Below are positions 36,163-45,193 of a DNA stretch of 64,000 nucleotides, piece after piece; the stretch's first letter is position 1, and every line of letters begins with the position of its first letter. The position numbers were made by a program, and so were the translations under genes. Below the pieces are notes generated by a model. That model did not search any database. It was not told the DNA's origin and saw nothing but the letters and a program-made list of their open reading frames with translations. This DNA is from an uncultured Dorea sp. (GTDB lineage Bacteria; Bacillota; Clostridia; Lachnospirales; Lachnospiraceae): the NCBI GenBank assembly GCA_910584615.1, contig CAJUAM010000012.1, positions 8,212 through 72,211 on the forward strand. The letters run 5' to 3'.

Positions 36163-36870
36163 ATGGAGAATTACAGATATAAGATCCTTATCGTGGATGA
36201 TAATACGGAACTTGTGAATCTGATTGCTGCTATATTAAAGGAGGCCGGATATCGTGAGGTGCTTACAGCCCGGTCAGTAAAGGAGGGTCTGAAAGTTTTC
36301 CATGAGAGCAGGCCGGATATGGCGGTACTGGATATTATGCTGCCGGACGGAGATGGCTTTTTGCTGTTTACAAAGATGAGAGAGGTATCAGAAATCCCTA
36401 TCCTATTTTTGTCAGCGAAGGATGAGGATGAGGACAGACTGTTTGGACTTGGACTCGGGGCGGATGATTATATAACAAAACCATTTCTTCCTAAAGAACT
36501 TGTACTGAGAGTACATGCAGTTCTTAAGAGGACTTATCATATTAAAGAAGAGAAGGAAGAGGCAGTGATCAGACTGGGAGAGCATGAGGTGCTGCCGGAG
36601 CGGGCAGTAGTCCGTTTTAAAGGTGAGGAGGCTGCGCTGACCGCAAAAGAATTTGCCTTGTTCATGAAACTGAATCAGAACCGTGGGCGTATCGTCACTT
36701 TTGATGCACTCTGTAACGCAGTATGGGGAGACTTTTACTACGGATATGAGAATACATTGATGGTGCATATCAGACATCTGAGGGAGAAGCTTGAAGATGA
36801 CCCGTCTCATCCAAAGTGGATTCTGACAGCGAGAGGACTGGGCTACCGTCTGATGAAGGAGCAGCTATGA
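36163..36870 (+). CDS. OmpR-family response regulator
   Basis: This is a 235-aa regulator. It has an N-terminal REC with Asp57 (VLDIMLPDGDG) and Lys in TKPFLP, and a C-terminal winged helix (ALTAKEFALFMKLNQNRGRIVTF, MVHIRHLREKLEDDP, GLGYRL). It overlaps the kinase gene by 4 nt (ATGA). Divergent to an XRE/ABC immunity cassette, it most likely controls that transporter in response to peptides or cell-wall stress. This is inferred from context. Confidence 0.94.
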   Translation: MENYRYKILIVDDNTELVNLIAAILKEAGYREVLTARSVKEGLKVFHESRPDMAVLDIMLPDGDGFLLFTKMREVSEIPILFLSAKDEDEDRLFGLGLGADDYITKPFLPKELVLRVHAVLKRTYHIKEEKEEAVIRLGEHEVLPERAVVRFKGEEAALTAKEFALFMKLNQNRGRIVTFDALCNAVWGDFYYGYENTLMVHIRHLREKLEDDPSHPKWILTARGLGYRLMKEQL

Positions 36871-38273
36871 AAAGCCTGTTAAAGATCATCCGGCGTTATT
36901 CCCTGATGGTAGGGCTTATCATCTTTATTATATTGTTCTGTAATGCCGGTGTACTGGTCGGAATTACTTATATGGCAGGACGCGGCATTGAAGCTCAGGA
37001 CTACGGGCGGAAAAGTATGGAGCTGACAGGAAAAGAACTCCTGCGCGAAAAGGAAGGCGTTGTGATCTCGGAAAAAGGGATGGAAATCCTTGAGGATACA
37101 GATTTTGTCTGGGCGATGGCTCTTGATGGAAAGGGCCGCGCCGTATGGGAGTGGAATCTTCCGGATGACATTCCAAGGAGTTATACATTACAGGATGTCT
37201 CTGGATTTTCCAGATGGTATCTTAAGGATTATCCGGTAAGGACATGGAAAAGCGGGGAATGGCTTCTGGTGTTTGGATGTGATAAAGAGAGTGTCGTAAG
37301 GCATGATATGATAATGTCAATTGAGATGTTTGAGTTTCTGCCGGTATATATGAAAGCAATAGTGCTTATAAATCTTGTGATCATTGCAGTGTTCATCGTT
37401 GGTTTTGGTTTCCGGTCTTATCACGCCTTGAGACCGGTGGCTGAAGGGATTGAGAAGCTGTCACTTGGAGGAGCAACGGATATTCCTGAAAATGGAGCTT
37501 TGGAAGAGATAGCAAAAGAACTGAATCTTGTGTCGAGAAAGCTTGAAGAACAACAAAGGGCACTTGCAAAAAGAGATGAGGCAAGGACTGAGTGGATCGC
37601 CGGAGTTTCTCATGATATCCGGACACCGCTTTCTCTGATCATGGCATATTCAGATCAATTGGCAAAGGATGAAAATCTTGGCGGGAAAAACAAAAATATA
37701 GCAGAGAACATGAAAAAGCAGAGTCTTATCATCCGTCAGCTTATTGCGGATTTAAATCTTACGTCCAAATTGGCATTTCAGGCGCAGCCTCTGAAAAAAA
37801 AGATCTGCTCTCCGGCGGCGCTCTTAAGGGACTGTGTTGCGGAATTTTATAACGGGCAGACAGAATGGGGGCCAGATAGTGAGAGTATCTCACCGGTACT
37901 TGACGATCTTCACACGGTAGAGATCATTGTGGGAAAAGAGGCGGAGAGTATAAGGATAACGGCAGATGAAGGGCTTATCAGACGGGCGGTCAGGAATCTT
38001 ATCGGAAACAGCATACGGCATAACAAAGAGGGGTGTCATGTAACTGTTACATTATCCGTCAGAGAGGATAAGATCTGCTGGCGCATAGAGGATACGGGCA
38101 GCGGGATTCCGGAAATCGTCGTGCAGAATATAGACAGGCCGGATAGCGAGGTACACATCATGGGGCTTCGGCTTGCGTTCCAGATCGCAAAGGCCCATGG
38201 AGGAGAGCTTACCTTTATCAGACGGGAGGGCGGAAGCTATGATGTGGAATTTTCGGTGGAAAGAGAAGTATAA
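36867..38273 (+). CDS. Sensor histidine kinase
   Basis: This is a 468-aa two-TM kinase with spans at about 12-35 and 165-190 and an extracytoplasmic region of about 130 residues between them, then a HAMP-like linker. HisKA carries His249 (VSHDIRTPLSLIMAYSDQL). The HATPase is short: NLIGNSIRHNKEGC, EDTGSGIPE, MGLRLAFQIAKAHGG. The usual GxGLGL box is altered to MGLRLA. It partners the regulator it overlaps. The larger sensor domain distinguishes it from the intramembrane-sensing BceS type. Confidence 0.92.
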   Translation: MKSLLKIIRRYSLMVGLIIFIILFCNAGVLVGITYMAGRGIEAQDYGRKSMELTGKELLREKEGVVISEKGMEILEDTDFVWAMALDGKGRAVWEWNLPDDIPRSYTLQDVSGFSRWYLKDYPVRTWKSGEWLLVFGCDKESVVRHDMIMSIEMFEFLPVYMKAIVLINLVIIAVFIVGFGFRSYHALRPVAEGIEKLSLGGATDIPENGALEEIAKELNLVSRKLEEQQRALAKRDEARTEWIAGVSHDIRTPLSLIMAYSDQLAKDENLGGKNKNIAENMKKQSLIIRQLIADLNLTSKLAFQAQPLKKKICSPAALLRDCVAEFYNGQTEWGPDSESISPVLDDLHTVEIIVGKEAESIRITADEGLIRRAVRNLIGNSIRHNKEGCHVTVTLSVREDKICWRIEDTGSGIPEIVVQNIDRPDSEVHIMGLRLAFQIAKAHGGELTFIRREGGSYDVEFSVEREV

Positions 38274-38333
38274 TTTTTCCGGATCAGTACATAATATCTA
38301 CAAGTGATCTTTTATATGGAAGGAGTGTACGCT

Positions 38334-38534
38334 GTGGATGGAATAAAGACAGATCTTTTCCCGGAGAATCTGCGCGCCGCAAAGAACGATATGGGAAAAC
38401 AGGAGACTGGGGTAGGGCAGGAGAACCGTGCAGGATCAATGAAAGCAGAAAGTGGGTATAAGGATACTATGACACCGGAGGAACCGCTCTCGGAGACGGA
38501 GCATAAAAAGGATACCGGATCAAAGGAAGTATAG
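38334..38534 (+). CDS. Small hydrophilic protein of unknown function
   Basis: A 66-aa frame starts with GTG 38334, 8 nt after AAGGAG (38320-38325), 60 nt behind the sensor kinase. The product is charged and has no hydrophobic core or Cys (KNDMGKQETGVGQENRAG, PEEPLSETEHKKD), so it is probably disordered. No family is recognised. The good ribosome site argues for translation. Lack of conservation data argues for caution. Confidence 0.45.
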   Translation: MDGIKTDLFPENLRAAKNDMGKQETGVGQENRAGSMKAESGYKDTMTPEEPLSETEHKKDTGSKEV

Positions 38535-38550
38535 GGCTGTAAAAGAAGGC

Positions 38551-38594
38551 TTGCGAAGATCACAGGATGATCTTTGGGAGTTTTCTTTTTTTAT
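38551..38594 (+). terminator. Possible terminator behind the two-component operon
   Basis: The stem AAGATCA-CAGGA-TGATCTT (38554-38572) is followed 6-20 nt later by TTTTCTTTTTTT. The T-rich run is not immediately adjacent, so this is a weak call. Confidence 0.45.
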
Positions 38595-38646
38595 GAAAAA
38601 GGGAAAAGAAAATGGCGCTGAAGGATACCGGATACAGGTATTTGTT

Positions 38647-38674
38647 TTGAGGGGTTTTAATGCTAGAATATGAT
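38647..38674 (+). promoter_or_regulatory. Promoter of the HD-hydrolase gene
   Basis: TTGAGG (38647-38652), 16 nt, TATGAT (38669-38674), located 49 nt before the ATG. Confidence 0.5.
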
Positions 38675-38723
38675 ACATATTAAAGATAATGGTAATATAT
38701 TAGAAGATACGGGAGGATATAAG

Positions 38724-39314
38724 ATGGAAAGAAGACTTTCGCGGCAGTTTGATTTTATTAAGGAGATTGACAAAGAGAAGTTCATAGGACGCCAGACCTA
38801 TCTGTCTGATGGTGTGAGAAAGGAAAATGACGCTGAACATGCGTGGCATATAGCACTTATGGCGATCCTTCTAAGCGAATATGCCAATGAAGAGATCGAC
38901 GTGTTAAAGACAGTGACTATGCTGCTCATACATGACCTTGTAGAGATTGATGCGGGAGATACATACGCATATGATGAGGAAGGGAATAAGACAAAAGATC
39001 AGCGGGAGAAAAAAGCGGCGGACAGGATCTTTGGTCTGCTTCCAAAAGATCAGCAGGAAAAGCTTAGGGGATTATGGGATGAATTTGAAGAGTGGGAAAG
39101 TCCGGAGGCACGATTCGCCCATGCGATGGACCGTATTCAGCCTCTTATGCTGAACGCGGCGGCAGAAGGAAAAAGCTGGGAAGAGCATGGAGTACGCCTT
39201 GAGCAGGTACTTGCAAGAAATAAGCATACCGCCAAAGGTTCTGAGAAACTCTGGCAGTATGCTTATGAGAATTTTATTGCTCTTAGTGCGGAGAAAGGGA
39301 TGCTTAAGGAGTAA
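38724..39314 (+). CDS. HD-domain hydrolase (YfbR/HDDC2-like nucleotidase)
   Basis: This 196-aa HD protein resembles YfbR/HDDC2 5'-deoxynucleotidases. The metal site is NDAEHAWHIALM, LLIHDLVEIDAGD and a later HAMDRIQPLML. It would dephosphorylate (deoxy)nucleoside monophosphates. The exact substrate is not clear. ATG 38724 sits 7 nt after GGGAGG and is preferred over the earlier in-frame ATG at 38670 that has no ribosome site. It is convergent with the polyamine operon, leaving only 8 nt between stops. Confidence 0.87.
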   Translation: MERRLSRQFDFIKEIDKEKFIGRQTYLSDGVRKENDAEHAWHIALMAILLSEYANEEIDVLKTVTMLLIHDLVEIDAGDTYAYDEEGNKTKDQREKKAADRIFGLLPKDQQEKLRGLWDEFEEWESPEARFAHAMDRIQPLMLNAAAEGKSWEEHGVRLEQVLARNKHTAKGSEKLWQYAYENFIALSAEKGMLKE

Positions 39315-39322
39315 GTGAGTAT

Positions 39323-41212
39323 TTACCTGGATTTTACCTCTTTCCAAAGTTCATTATAGATAGCATCGTTCTCATCTCCGAGGAACTTGAAAGTTTCGCA
39401 GCGGCCAAGCTCTTTTTCATCAGGAAAAGCGATTTTGCTGTTGCGGAGCTCCGGTTCTTCAATGAGGGCCCTGCCGCCCTCATTTGGGATAGAGTAAGTA
39501 ATATAATCAAAGTTCATTTTCGCGACTTCAGGTCTGCAGATAAAGTTGATAAAGGCTTCGGCATTCTCTTTATGTTTTGCGTTTTTAGGGATGACAAGAG
39601 AGTCGATCCATATATTGGAGCCTTCCTTTGGGATAACATATTCAAGATCCGGATTTTCCAACTGGGTATAAATAGCTTCCCCGGAGTAGATCACCCCGAT
39701 CGCGGCTTCATTTCCGATCATCTTATCACGGACCTGATCTACTACATAAGCCTGTACGAGGGGCTTTTGTTCTATCAAAAGCTTCTGGGCGGCAGTAAGC
39801 TCGTCAAGATTGGTGGAGTTTAAGGAATATCCAAGATATTTAAGAGCTACCCCAAAAGCATCTCGTACACTGTCCTGCATAAGAATACTGTCTTTATATT
39901 TTTCGTCCCACAGGACGGACCAGCTGTCAATGGGTTCATCCACCATGGTCTTGTTGTACAGGATTCCTACTGTACCCCAGAGGTACGGGACAGAATATTT
40001 GTTGTCCGGATCAAACTGTCTGGATTGTTCCATATAAACATCCCCGATATTTTTAATGTTGGGGATATTGCTGAAATCAATTTCCGCAAGCAGATCATTT
40101 TCAATCATCCGTTCGACCATGTAATCAGAAGGACATACTACGTCGTAAGCGATAGCGCCGGACTGGACCTTCGGATACATGATCTCATTTGTCTCGTATT
40201 CTTCATATACAACGTTGATGCCTGTCTCCTCTTCGAACATCTCAATCGCGTCAGGATCAAGATACTCTCCCCAGTTGTAGACTATGACCTGATTGTCTCC
40301 GCCGAGTCTGTCTGCCTTTGTGCTGTAGAAGATACCTCCGATAGTAATAATTGACACCATCATTGCAGGTACGACTTTACGCAGTAGGAAACGGCTGACC
40401 TTATGCCGTCTTGCTGTGGCGGCAGAAAGAATCTTTTTGCGGTCCTCCTTCTCATCCGGCGCTATATTTACCAGGATCAGCAACAGGAGAACAGAAAGAA
40501 ACATGATCGTAGACAACGCGTAGATCTCTGGACGGATCCCTTTCCTTACTTCGCTGTATATCTTTGTAGACAGGGTATCCACTCCGGGACCTTTTGTAAA
40601 GTGCGTGATCACAAAGTCGTCCAGTGACATGGTGAACGCCAGAAGGAATCCTGAGGATACTCCCGGCAGGATATCGGGGAACACAACTTTGAAAAAAGCG
40701 TAAAGCGGTGAAGCCCCCAGATCCAAAGCCGCCTCATAAGTGCTGATGTTCGTCTGTTTGAGACGAGGCATGACGCTCAAGATCACATATGGAAGATTGA
40801 ACGTGATATGCGCGACAAGGATCGTGGAAAAGCCAAGGGAAAAACGAAATGCTATAAATAGAAGCATGAGCGAGATTCCTGTCACGATATCTGCGTTGAG
40901 CATAGGTATATTTGTTACTCCCATCATAGCCGTGCGGTATTTGCGGCGCAGTGCGTGGATGCCGATAGCCCCGGCAGTTCCAAGAAGTGTTGCGATTAAT
41001 GCCGATAATAGCGCGATCTCCAGTGTCGTATAGAGAGCGGTCATGATCTGATCGTCCTGAAAGAGACGGACATACCATTTTGTTGTAAATCCGCCCCATT
41101 TGGCACGGCTTTTGGAAGTGTTAAAGGAAAGGGCCATCAGTGTAACGATCGGTGCATATAACAGTATGATGATAAATATGAGGTAGAATCTTTGTATATA
41201 TTTTTTGATCAA
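39323..41212 (-). CDS. potCD: Spermidine/putrescine permease-binding protein fusion (PotC-PotD)
   Basis: This 629-aa protein joins a PotC-type permease (about 1-265, with LDLGASPLYAFFKVVFPDILPGVSSG as the EAA loop) to a PotD-type polyamine-binding domain (about 300-629: VYNWGEYLDPDAIEMFEEETG, SGAIAYDVVCPSDYMVERM, VPYLWGTVGILYNK). A membrane span at about 275-297 links them, so the binding domain is tethered outside the cell and needs no separate lipoprotein. This layout recurs in Lachnospiraceae. It is the last gene of the operon and overlaps potB by 4 nt. Confidence 0.94.
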   Translation of the reverse strand: MIKKYIQRFYLIFIIILLYAPIVTLMALSFNTSKSRAKWGGFTTKWYVRLFQDDQIMTALYTTLEIALLSALIATLLGTAGAIGIHALRRKYRTAMMGVTNIPMLNADIVTGISLMLLFIAFRFSLGFSTILVAHITFNLPYVILSVMPRLKQTNISTYEAALDLGASPLYAFFKVVFPDILPGVSSGFLLAFTMSLDDFVITHFTKGPGVDTLSTKIYSEVRKGIRPEIYALSTIMFLSVLLLLILVNIAPDEKEDRKKILSAATARRHKVSRFLLRKVVPAMMVSIITIGGIFYSTKADRLGGDNQVIVYNWGEYLDPDAIEMFEEETGINVVYEEYETNEIMYPKVQSGAIAYDVVCPSDYMVERMIENDLLAEIDFSNIPNIKNIGDVYMEQSRQFDPDNKYSVPYLWGTVGILYNKTMVDEPIDSWSVLWDEKYKDSILMQDSVRDAFGVALKYLGYSLNSTNLDELTAAQKLLIEQKPLVQAYVVDQVRDKMIGNEAAIGVIYSGEAIYTQLENPDLEYVIPKEGSNIWIDSLVIPKNAKHKENAEAFINFICRPEVAKMNFDYITYSIPNEGGRALIEEPELRNSKIAFPDEKELGRCETFKFLGDENDAIYNELWKEVKSR

Positions 41213-42039
41213 AATGCTGTTCCCTCCCCATCTTTATCATATTTGGCGATAAGCGCCATACTCAGAATAATGAAAACCATAAGAACAAGTGACATACCGC
41301 TTCCGACATGCCAGTTGCTTCCCTGCTTAAATTCCTGCTCGATCACATTTCCGATCAAAAGGATCTTGCTTCCGCCAAGCAAGTCGGATATGACGAAGGT
41401 AGTAAGAGCCGGGACAAATACCATCGTGACACCGCTGATGATCCCAGGGACGGATAATGGCAAGATGATGCGCAGGAAAGTCTGCAGGCTGTTTGCGCCA
41501 AGATCTCTTGCGGCGGCAATAACGTCACTGTCGATCTTTGACAATACATTGTAGATCGGCAGTACCATAAACGGCAGAAAATCATATACCATGCCTAGTA
41601 TGATGGCATAAGGTGTATTGATGATCTCCAGCGCGGGGAGATGAAAGAAGCCGAGTATGATGTTGATGATCCCATTTCTTTCTAATAGATTCTGCCATGC
41701 GAGCGTCCGGAGCAGAAAATTCATCCACATAGGAAGGATGAAGATAAGTACGATAAAGCTTGACTGGTTTACCCCCAGATTGGTAAGGACCATGCAGAGG
41801 GGATATGCCAATATCAGGCATATGGCAGTGCTTATAAGTGATAAAAGCAGCGCCAGTCCGAGAGCCTTCAGGTTTTCAGGTGTTGTTATCTTTGCGATAT
41901 TGTTAAATGTAAAATGTCCGTTCTTGTCGGTCAGTCCGTAATAAAAAATCATGAGAAGGGGGATGATGATGAATCCCGCAGCCCAGACGATATAAGGACC
42001 GGCAAAAAGGCGCTTGATTTTTTTATCTTTATTCTTCAA
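41209..42039 (-). CDS. potB: Spermidine/putrescine ABC permease PotB
   Basis: This is a 276-aa six-TM permease: AGPYIVWAAGFIIIPLLMIFYYG and the EAA loop AARDLGANSLQTFLRIILPLSVPGI. It overlaps potA by 11 nt upstream and the potCD gene by 4 nt downstream. It forms the membrane channel with the PotC half of the fusion. Confidence 0.94.
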   Translation of the reverse strand: MKNKDKKIKRLFAGPYIVWAAGFIIIPLLMIFYYGLTDKNGHFTFNNIAKITTPENLKALGLALLLSLISTAICLILAYPLCMVLTNLGVNQSSFIVLIFILPMWMNFLLRTLAWQNLLERNGIINIILGFFHLPALEIINTPYAIILGMVYDFLPFMVLPIYNVLSKIDSDVIAAARDLGANSLQTFLRIILPLSVPGIISGVTMVFVPALTTFVISDLLGGSKILLIGNVIEQEFKQGSNWHVGSGMSLVLMVFIILSMALIAKYDKDGEGTAF

Positions 42040-43102
42040 TTGATACAGCCTCCGCGTCTTCCGATTTTGGTTTCTTCATGATCTGGATGTCAAAGGGATC
42101 GACTCTGATACCTACTTCTGTTCCTACAGGAAACATATCCGTACTGTGGACCAGCCATTCATAACCGTTAGCCATAACATCCATCTCATAGTGGACTCCC
42201 TTGAATATGAGAGAAGTAACGATTCCCTGCATAAGACCCTTCTTAGGCTTAACAAGATCAACATCCTCAGGACGTATGACGGCGTCTACCGGCTTGTTTT
42301 TTCCGAATCCGGTATCAACACAGGGGAATTTCACGCCCTGGATCTTTACCAGTTTATCTTCTACCATGATTGCCGAGAAGATATTGCTCTCCCCGATAAA
42401 ATCTGCTACAAACGCATTCTGGGGTTCATTGTAAATGTCTTCCGGCGTACCGATCTGCTGGATATTGCCCTGATTCATGACAACAATAGTATCCGACATC
42501 GTAAGAGCTTCCTCCTGGTCATGGGTAACGTAGACGAAGGTAATGCCAAGCTCATTTTTCAGCCGGATCAGCTCATACTGCATGTCCTGTCTGAGTTTTA
42601 AGTCGAGAGCACCCAGAGGTTCATCTAAAAGAAGAACTTTTGGTTCGTTGACGATGGCGCGGGCGATAGCGATCCGCTGCTGCTGGCCGCCGCTTAAGGA
42701 ATCCGGCATACGTTCATTAAAGCCGTCCAGATTGACAAGCTTTAGGGCATACCTGATCTTATCATCAATATAAGTTTTTGATTTTCCCTTGATCTTTAAG
42801 CCGAAAGCAATATTTTCCGCAATCGTCATATTTGGGAAAAGGGCATATTTCTGAAATACGGTATTAAGCTGTCGTTTGTTAGGCGCAAGTTCGGTGATAT
42901 CCTTTCCGTCAAAGATGACTTTTCCTTCATTCGGCGATTCAAAACCGCCGAGAATACGAAGAAGTGTAGTCTTGCCGCAGCCGCTGGGACCAAGGAGCGT
43001 TAAAAACTCGTTTTCACGGATATAAAGGTTTAAGTTTTTTAAAACCTGATTCTCTCCAAATGATTTTGAGACATTTACAATATCAATTAATTTATTAGAC
43101 AT
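42029..43102 (-). CDS. potA: Spermidine/putrescine ABC ATPase PotA
   Basis: This is a 357-aa ATPase: Walker A GPSGCGKTT, signature LSGGQQQRIAIARA, Walker B LLLDEPLGALD and switch VTHDQEEA. A C-terminal TOBE regulatory domain includes IRPEDVDLVKPKKG. ATG 43102 follows AAGGAG at 6 nt. It starts 20 nt after the regulator gene, so regulator and transporter form one operon. Confidence 0.95.
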   Translation of the reverse strand: MSNKLIDIVNVSKSFGENQVLKNLNLYIRENEFLTLLGPSGCGKTTLLRILGGFESPNEGKVIFDGKDITELAPNKRQLNTVFQKYALFPNMTIAENIAFGLKIKGKSKTYIDDKIRYALKLVNLDGFNERMPDSLSGGQQQRIAIARAIVNEPKVLLLDEPLGALDLKLRQDMQYELIRLKNELGITFVYVTHDQEEALTMSDTIVVMNQGNIQQIGTPEDIYNEPQNAFVADFIGESNIFSAIMVEDKLVKIQGVKFPCVDTGFGKNKPVDAVIRPEDVDLVKPKKGLMQGIVTSLIFKGVHYEMDVMANGYEWLVHSTDMFPVGTEVGIRVDPFDIQIMKKPKSEDAEAVSIEE

Positions 43103-43122
43103 ATCATTCTCCTTAAATATAT

Positions 43123-43662
43123 TTAAAAGCTTGGCGGGGTACTGATCCATATAATGACTGCGCCGCTGCTTCCCGCTTCAATAAAATGTTCCGAGTGAGG
43201 AGTAAAATAAAAGGATTCACCTTTTTTGGCAGTATACAGCTTTTTCCCGATATGGATCCGGATGGAGCCTTTGATGACATAACCGAATTCTTCACCTTCA
43301 TGGGGGACATCGCGGTAAGTAAGTCCGCCGGGTTCTAAAGTAAGCCGGATCGGTTCCATGAGATTTTTCTGCGCGTTGGGAATGATCCATTCAGTCTTGC
43401 TTTTTAATTCGGCGTCTATTTTTTCAAAATAGTCGTCAAAATGAAAGACTACCTGCTCTTCCGGTTTTTCACTGAAAAATTCATTGATCGTAGTTCCAAG
43501 ACATTGAAGAATGTCTACAAGTGTCGCAATGGAGGGAGAAGTAAGATCCCGCTCTAACTGTGAGATAAAGCCTTTGGACAGTTCTGAGCGTCCGGCAAGT
43601 TCTTCCTGCGTAAGACCTTTTTCAATGCGAAGCTGCTTTAATTTCTTTCCGATTTCCATCAT
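43123..43662 (-). CDS. XRE-cupin regulator of the polyamine operon (PuuR-like)
   Basis: This is a 179-aa protein with an N-terminal HTH_3 (IGKKLKQLRIEKGLTQEELAGRSELSKGFISQLERD) and a C-terminal cupin (GGLTYRDVPHEGEEFGYVIKGSIRIHIG, SFYFTPHSEHFIEA). PuuR-type regulators sense polyamines through the cupin. Being the first gene of the pot operon supports that role here. ATG 43662 is used, with GAGG 5 nt before. The next in-frame ATG (43659) is also possible. Confidence 0.9.
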   Translation of the reverse strand: MMEIGKKLKQLRIEKGLTQEELAGRSELSKGFISQLERDLTSPSIATLVDILQCLGTTINEFFSEKPEEQVVFHFDDYFEKIDAELKSKTEWIIPNAQKNLMEPIRLTLEPGGLTYRDVPHEGEEFGYVIKGSIRIHIGKKLYTAKKGESFYFTPHSEHFIEAGSSGAVIIWISTPPSF

Positions 43663-43764
43663 ATTATCCTCATCTTTTTCATTGTCGAAATATGTGTGAC
43701 AGTAAAAATAAACAAAAAGTTTAGAATTATTATACATCCTGCGCAAAAAAAATCAATAGTTTTA

Positions 43765-43803
43765 TGGAAAAATTTTGGGCGGGGAATCTGCCGCCGCCCA
43801 AAA
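43765..43803 (-). terminator. Terminator of aroC
   Basis: A perfect 10-bp stem, TTTTGGGCGG and CCGCCCAAAA (43773-43803), lies 28 nt behind the aroC stop. On the minus strand it is followed by TTTTTCC. Confidence 0.85.
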
Positions 43804-43830
43804 GAGATTTTTTTAAAGAAACAAAGAAGA

Positions 43831-44931
43831 TCATCTTGAATAGAAATGTTTAATGTTTTCAAGCTGGGAAGACATGTTTACTATAAGCAGATCGGCAAGA
43901 GTCAGAGCTGCCATAGCTTCCACCACAACGACTGCCCTTGGGACGATCACAGGGTCATGGCGTCCGGTGATGACAATAGATGTATTTTCACCGTCTGCAG
44001 TTACGGTATCCTGTTCTCTCGCGATGGAGGGGGTAGGCTTTATGGCAGCGCGGATCAGGACAGGACTTCCATCGCTGATACCTCCTAATGTTCCGCCAGA
44101 GTGGTTTGTCCTTTTTATGATTTGATCATTCTGGGAATAAAACGGATCATTGTTGCTGCTTCCTAAAGCGGCAGCAGCTAAAAAACCGTCTCCGATCTCC
44201 ACTCCTTTAACAGCACCGATGGACATGATCCCTTTGGCGAGAGCAGCATCAAGCTTATCAAAGACCGGTTCTCCGATACCGGCGCGTACTCCGGTGATCC
44301 TACACTCAATCGTGCCTCCGGCGGAATCTTTGTTTTTCATGCATTCTTCAAGATAAGCAGCAGCTTTTTTTGCGTATGTTCTGTTTGGCATATATAATTG
44401 GTTTTCTGAAATACAGGAAAAATCGTATTCTTCCTCCGGAATTATAATATTTCCGATGGAACGGGTATAAGCGGTAAGTTTAATACCAAGCTGTTCAAGC
44501 AGCTTTGAAGCGACAGCGCCTGCCGCGACTCTTCCGATCGTCTCACGGCCTGAGGAGCGTCCGCCGCCTCTGTAATCCCGAAAACCGTATTTGGCATCAA
44601 AAGTAAAGTCGGCATGTCCCGGACGGTAACAGTCTTTAATCCTGCCATAATCCTTAGAACGCTGATCCTGATTTTCCACCATGATGGAGATGGGAGTTCC
44701 GGTCGTCTTTCCGTCAAATACACCTGACAGGATCTTGGCGTGGTCCGATTCCTGCCTTGCGGTTGTGAATCTGCTCTGACCCGGTTTTCTCCTGTCTAAA
44801 TAAAACTGGATATCTTCTTTGGAGAGAGGAAGACCAGAAGGACAGCCGTCGATGACGACTCCGATCGCGGCTCCGTGGGATTCGCCCCATGTTGTGATCT
44901 TAAATGAGTTACCGTAAGTTGAACCAGCCAT
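43831..44931 (-). CDS. aroC: Chorismate synthase
   Basis: This is the 366-aa enzyme that converts EPSP to chorismate using reduced FMN, the last shikimate step. Signatures are GNSFKITTWGESHGAAIGVVIDGCPSG at the N-terminus, SGRETIGRVAAGAVA and a C-terminal HDPVIVPRAVVVVEAM. ATG 44931 has AAAGGAG at 8 nt. An upstream in-frame extension is not supported. It is transcribed alone with its own terminator. Confidence 0.97.
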   Translation of the reverse strand: MAGSTYGNSFKITTWGESHGAAIGVVIDGCPSGLPLSKEDIQFYLDRRKPGQSRFTTARQESDHAKILSGVFDGKTTGTPISIMVENQDQRSKDYGRIKDCYRPGHADFTFDAKYGFRDYRGGGRSSGRETIGRVAAGAVASKLLEQLGIKLTAYTRSIGNIIIPEEEYDFSCISENQLYMPNRTYAKKAAAYLEECMKNKDSAGGTIECRITGVRAGIGEPVFDKLDAALAKGIMSIGAVKGVEIGDGFLAAAALGSSNNDPFYSQNDQIIKRTNHSGGTLGGISDGSPVLIRAAIKPTPSIAREQDTVTADGENTSIVITGRHDPVIVPRAVVVVEAMAALTLADLLIVNMSSQLENIKHFYSR

Positions 44932-45193
44932 AATCTTATCTCCTTTATAAGCAATTTGGATTTTTATATGCAACAGTATAAAACAACCATTGCGGATTTG
45001 TGAAGAGAAAAATGGAATGAGATCATCATATGTGAGGAAAATGTAATATTTCATCATAAAATCTTCATTTTTATTTAAAAGATTTTTCCTATACATTTGT
45101 GTAAAAGCATATTATAATAAAACGGTATGAATGATATAACGGGAGTATAATTGTTCATAGTGTAACCAAATGATAGAATAAGGAGCTTAGAGT

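Noticed and set aside
32871..38534. A lantibiotic biosynthesis cluster
   Set aside because: Only immunity-type transporter and regulatory genes are present. No precursor peptide, LanM/LanBC or protease was found.
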